Shown piece after piece: positions 6,521 to 9,140 of a stretch of DNA of 9,140 nucleotides. Made by a program: the position numbers and the translations under genes. Source of the DNA: Acidobacteriota bacterium (lineage in GTDB: Bacteria; Acidobacteriota; UBA6911); contig JAFNAH010000024.1 of assembly GCA_017860075.1 (NCBI GenBank), forward strand, positions 1 to 9,140, written 5' to 3'. Positions within the stretch are counted from its first letter, which is position 1. Each line of letters begins with the position of its first letter. The notes beneath the pieces were generated by a model that was given only the letters and a program-made list of their open reading frames with translations, ran no database searches and was not told where the DNA came from.

Positions 6521-6577
6521 CGCAAAGGCAACCGACCAAGAAACAACCGCTGGCTGGCGTTACTCTGCGCCTTTGCG
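6521..6577. repeat. 9-bp inverted repeat, REP-like intergenic element (candidate)
   Basis: CGCAAAGGC at 6521-6529 is the exact reverse complement of GCCTTTGCG at 6569-6577, with a 39-bp spacer. The right arm sits in CTCTGCGCCTTTGCGC, which resembles the CTTTGCG-rich intergenic repeats seen in many environmental bacterial genomes. The element lies at the upstream edge of the orphan minus-strand fragment. Copy number cannot be judged from one window. Confidence 0.35.
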
Positions 6578-6683
6578 CTCAGGGCGACCGGCGATGTGGG
6601 GCCGCAGTACAACGCACCAAATCCTCGATCCCTGAACATTTGACCGGTTTCCTTCGTTTACTCTATTGAGTTCTCATTCATGC

Positions 6684-6687
6684 GGAG
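6684..6687 (+). promoter_or_regulatory. ribosome binding site supporting a TTG start at 6694
   Basis: GGAG lies six bases before TTG 6694. The only nearby ATG (6680) is in a different frame, and the permease frame is closed by a TGA at 6667-6669, so a TTG start is the best choice. Confidence 0.6.
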
Positions 6688-6693
6688 TTCGGC

Positions 6694-9135
6694 TTGTTGT
6701 CGTCGCTGCGGCTGGATATTGCGTATGCTGTTCGGTCTTTCCTGAAGACTCCCTCCCTCACCCTCACGATCATCATCTCGATCGCACTGGGCATCGCCGC
6801 AAATACGGTGGTCTTCAGCATCGTGAACGAACTGCTGGTCCGGGACCTGCCTGTCCGGGATCCGTCGCAGCTTTATGTCATGGAGCCGGCAGGGCGCCCG
6901 AGCAGCTCGTTCCCGGCCTATCTCGACTTCCGTGATCAGACGGACAACATCTTCGAAGGCCTTGCGGCACACTCCCTGATCCCCGTAGCAGCCAACATCA
7001 GCGCGGGCGGCGGAGCGCAGCGCGTCTGGGGCCTGCTCGTGTCGGGCAACTACTTTCAGGTGACCGGAGCACCGATCCTGCTGGGCCGCGGAATCATTCC
7101 CTCGGAGGACCAAGCCCGCGTCCAGAATGCCGTAGTCGTCCTGGGATACGGGCTTTGGCGCAACCTTGGAGCTGACCCTGAGATTGTCGGCAAACACATC
7201 GTTCTCAGCGGGGCGCCGTACACGGTGGTGGGGGTCGCTGCCCCAGGCTTTTTCGGCACCGATCGAGGAATATTGTCCGAATTCTGGGCACCGCTGGCCA
7301 TGCGCACGCATCTGGCTCAGGACGTTGCGTTGAATTACATGAACCGGAACTGTTCATGGCTCGAAATGACGGGGCGGCTTCGCCCCGGCGTCAGCAGGCA
7401 GCAGGCGGTAGCAGCCGCCAACGTTGTGTACGCGCGCATGCACGCCCAGTATGAAAAGGAAAGACCGTTCGAACCGGTGGGTCTCTTCAGGGTCGGATAC
7501 CTTCCGATTCTGCAGGAGATTCTGCAGCCGCTCATGGTGGCGCTGTCCATCGTGGTAGGTCTGCTGCTCCTCCTCGCATGCGCGAACGTCGCCAACCTGC
7601 TCCTGGCACGCGCGGCGTCCAGAGAGCAGGAAATCGGCGTCCGCCTGGCGCTCGGCGCGAGCCGGGGCAGGGTCGTGCGGCAGCTTCTCAGCGAGAGCGT
7701 CCTGCTCTCCGGCACCGGGGCACTGCTCGGCTTTGTCCTCGCTGTCCCCGGAACCGCCGCCCTGGCAAAGGTCCAGCCGCCGTTGGGGATACCGATCCGG
7801 TTCGATTTCTCGCCGGATGTGCGCGTGCTGTCCTTCACAGCGGCACTCGCTGTGCTGACCGGGATCCTGTTCGGCCTGGCGCCTGCATTCACCGCTACTC
7901 GCGGGACGATCATGAGCGCCATGCGGCAGGGCGCCCGGGGAGGCAACTTCAACCGCGGACGGCTGATGCAATTCCTGGTTGCATTGCAGGTCGCACTGTC
8001 GCTGATACTGCTAATAGCTGCAGGACTCTTCCTCCGGAGTTTGCAGGAAGCTGCTTCGATCGATGTCGGCCTGAAGGGCAACGGTGCTTTGATGATGGCC
8101 GTGGATCCGAAAGGACAGGGCTACTCACAGGAAAGGATGAAACGCTTCTTCAGCGATCTCCAGCAGCGTGTGGAGGCGATCCCCGGCGTCAAGGCGATCG
8201 GTTACGTAGACCTGCCGCCGCTGAGCCTGGCAGTCAACAACGCCGATTTCTACGACGCGGACAGCGCCGAAGGCAAGCGCGCCGCCGGCGACACGATGCG
8301 GGTCAGCGCGCACTACTTCGCATCCACCGGTATCTCCTTGCTCGCAGGCCGGGATTTTGATCCGCAGCGCGACGAAAATTCCGCGGTGGCGATCATCAAC
8401 CAGGAGACGGCGCACAGGCTCTTCGGGGCTGGGAACCCGATCGGCCGACACATCCGGGAGGGAGGAGGCCCGGGCACCGGAAACGTATACGAGGTGATCG
8501 GGCTGGTACGGAATGCCAAGGTAGAGACGCTTGGAGAAGGAGATGTCCCCTGTATGTTCCGCTACCTGTCGGATTTCGAAGGCGGATTCTCGCTGTACGG
8601 AGTCACGATGATTGCCAGGAGCAGCGGCGATCTCGGGCAGTTGGCAACCGCGGTGCAACGGGAAGTCTCAGGCCTGGACCGGGAGCTTCCGCTCTTCAAC
8701 GTGAAGACGCTGGACCGTCACATCAACGACGCGCTCCTGCTTCCCCGGGTTTCAGGCGCCCTCTTCGGTCTTTTCGGCTCGGTGGGGCTCGTACTGGCGC
8801 TGGTGGGCGTGTATGGTGTCGTGAACTACTCGGTGCGCACGCGCACGAGTGAGATCGGTATCCGCATGGCGCTGGGCGCCTCGCCCCTTTCGGTGGCCGG
8901 CTCAATCGTGAACCGGGGTCTCGCGCTCGTAGGCGCCGGTCTTGGGCTCGGCCTCGTCGTGGCTTTGATGTTGAGCCGGTTCACAGCCAGCCAACTGTAT
9001 GGCGTTTCTCCTACAGACCCGGTCACGTTCTTCGGCGTTCCCGTCATTCTCTTCGCGGCTTCGTTGGCAGCTTTGCTTATCCCGGCCTGCCGCGCCGCAA
9101 GAATCGAACCCATGACAGCCTTGCGCGACGAGTGA
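6694..9135 (+). CDS. MacB/FtsX-type ABC transporter permease (ADOP-like)
   Basis: The product is 813 residues. It opens with the family signature SLRLDIAYAVRSFLKTPSLT and a first membrane helix with ALGIAANTVVFSIV (about 22-44). A periplasmic core domain follows at about 50-265. The first FtsX unit has helices near 278-300, 338-356 and 378-398 and a coupling segment EIGVRLALGASRGRV (313-327). A further helix (about 426-447) leads into a second periplasmic domain (about 450-680). The second FtsX unit has helices near 688-712, 742-760 and 778-797 with EIGIRMALGASPLSV (720-734). It ends PMTALRDE, the usual end of these proteins. The internal duplication and length fit the acidobacterial 'ADOP' permeases, which resemble MacB but lack the ATPase domain. 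No ATPase or membrane-fusion protein gene is in the window, so partner and cargo are unknown. The TTG start is supported by GGAG at 6684. Family assignment is secure; substrate is not. Confidence 0.93.
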   Translation: MLSSLRLDIAYAVRSFLKTPSLTLTIIISIALGIAANTVVFSIVNELLVRDLPVRDPSQLYVMEPAGRPSSSFPAYLDFRDQTDNIFEGLAAHSLIPVAANISAGGGAQRVWGLLVSGNYFQVTGAPILLGRGIIPSEDQARVQNAVVVLGYGLWRNLGADPEIVGKHIVLSGAPYTVVGVAAPGFFGTDRGILSEFWAPLAMRTHLAQDVALNYMNRNCSWLEMTGRLRPGVSRQQAVAAANVVYARMHAQYEKERPFEPVGLFRVGYLPILQEILQPLMVALSIVVGLLLLLACANVANLLLARAASREQEIGVRLALGASRGRVVRQLLSESVLLSGTGALLGFVLAVPGTAALAKVQPPLGIPIRFDFSPDVRVLSFTAALAVLTGILFGLAPAFTATRGTIMSAMRQGARGGNFNRGRLMQFLVALQVALSLILLIAAGLFLRSLQEAASIDVGLKGNGALMMAVDPKGQGYSQERMKRFFSDLQQRVEAIPGVKAIGYVDLPPLSLAVNNADFYDADSAEGKRAAGDTMRVSAHYFASTGISLLAGRDFDPQRDENSAVAIINQETAHRLFGAGNPIGRHIREGGGPGTGNVYEVIGLVRNAKVETLGEGDVPCMFRYLSDFEGGFSLYGVTMIARSSGDLGQLATAVQREVSGLDRELPLFNVKTLDRHINDALLLPRVSGALFGLFGSVGLVLALVGVYGVVNYSVRTRTSEIGIRMALGASPLSVAGSIVNRGLALVGAGLGLGLVVALMLSRFTASQLYGVSPTDPVTFFGVPVILFAASLAALLIPACRAARIEPMTALRDE

Positions 9136-9140
9136 CGCCG

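Larger units (their letters stand above)
6193..6693. other. 501-bp gap between the C45-type hydrolase and the permease
   Basis: No intact gene is supported here. The left part holds the orphan minus-strand fragment and the centre holds the inverted repeat. A 14-bp perfect palindrome, CCTGCAATTGCAGG, lies at 6302-6315. About 6580-6683 shows nothing I can interpret beyond the short ribosome binding site before the permease. A plus-strand frame from 6193 to 6669 is Cys- and Pro-rich and not protein-like. No clear promoter for the permease is visible. Confidence 0.5.

Noticed and set aside
6658..8658. Long minus-strand open frames opposite the permease (6658-7311, 7335-8081, 8125-8658)
   Set aside because: They are Arg/Ser/Pro-rich shadows of the permease gene, whose domain pattern is unambiguous.
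1..9140. CRISPR array, riboswitch, origin of replication, intact insertion sequence or integrase
   Set aside because: I looked for regularly spaced repeats, transposase or integrase motifs and flanking terminal repeats and saw none.

Overview
This is a GC-rich bacterial chromosomal window. It is most consistent with an Acidobacteriota genome of the Bryobacterales/Solibacter type. That is an inference from three things: a long two-FtsX-domain permease of the kind acidobacteria carry in many copies, a C-terminal beta-sandwich module that I associate with secreted acidobacterial proteins, and a remnant of a tricorn-type S41 protease. There is no marker gene that settles the taxonomy.

Layout. 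Positions 1-994 hold the 3' part of a six-hairpin-glycosidase-like protein, with its 5' end outside the window. A tRNA-Leu(UAA) with encoded CCA lies at 1089-1177. From about 1278 to 1690 the minus strand carries decayed coding sequence. One piece, 1278-1499, is clearly recognisable as an internal fragment of a tricorn protease. Then come three plus-strand genes: a small secreted beta-rich protein (1700-2098), a membrane-anchored S12 beta-lactamase-fold serine hydrolase (2215-4149), and a secreted C45-type Ntn amide hydrolase fused to a C-terminal beta module (4234-6192). The gap 6193-6693 contains a minus-strand coding-like fragment without a beginning and a short inverted repeat. The window closes with a complete MacB/FtsX-type ABC permease (6694-9135) that starts at TTG.

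How the genes may work together. The serine hydrolase and the Ntn hydrolase are both exported enzymes from superfamilies that cleave or exchange amide or ester bonds (penicillin-binding-protein/beta-lactamase fold and penicillin acyltransferase fold). They are adjacent on one strand with an 84-bp gap and good ribosome binding sites, so a shared extracytoplasmic role in processing an acylated peptide or similar amide is a fair hypothesis. The permease downstream could belong to the same theme, but a 501-bp gap with gene debris separates it and no ATPase is in the window. Nothing here proves a new system. The most distinctive items are the C45 hydrolase/beta-module fusion, the S12 hydrolase with a multi-helix C-terminal anchor, and the protease debris beside the tRNA.
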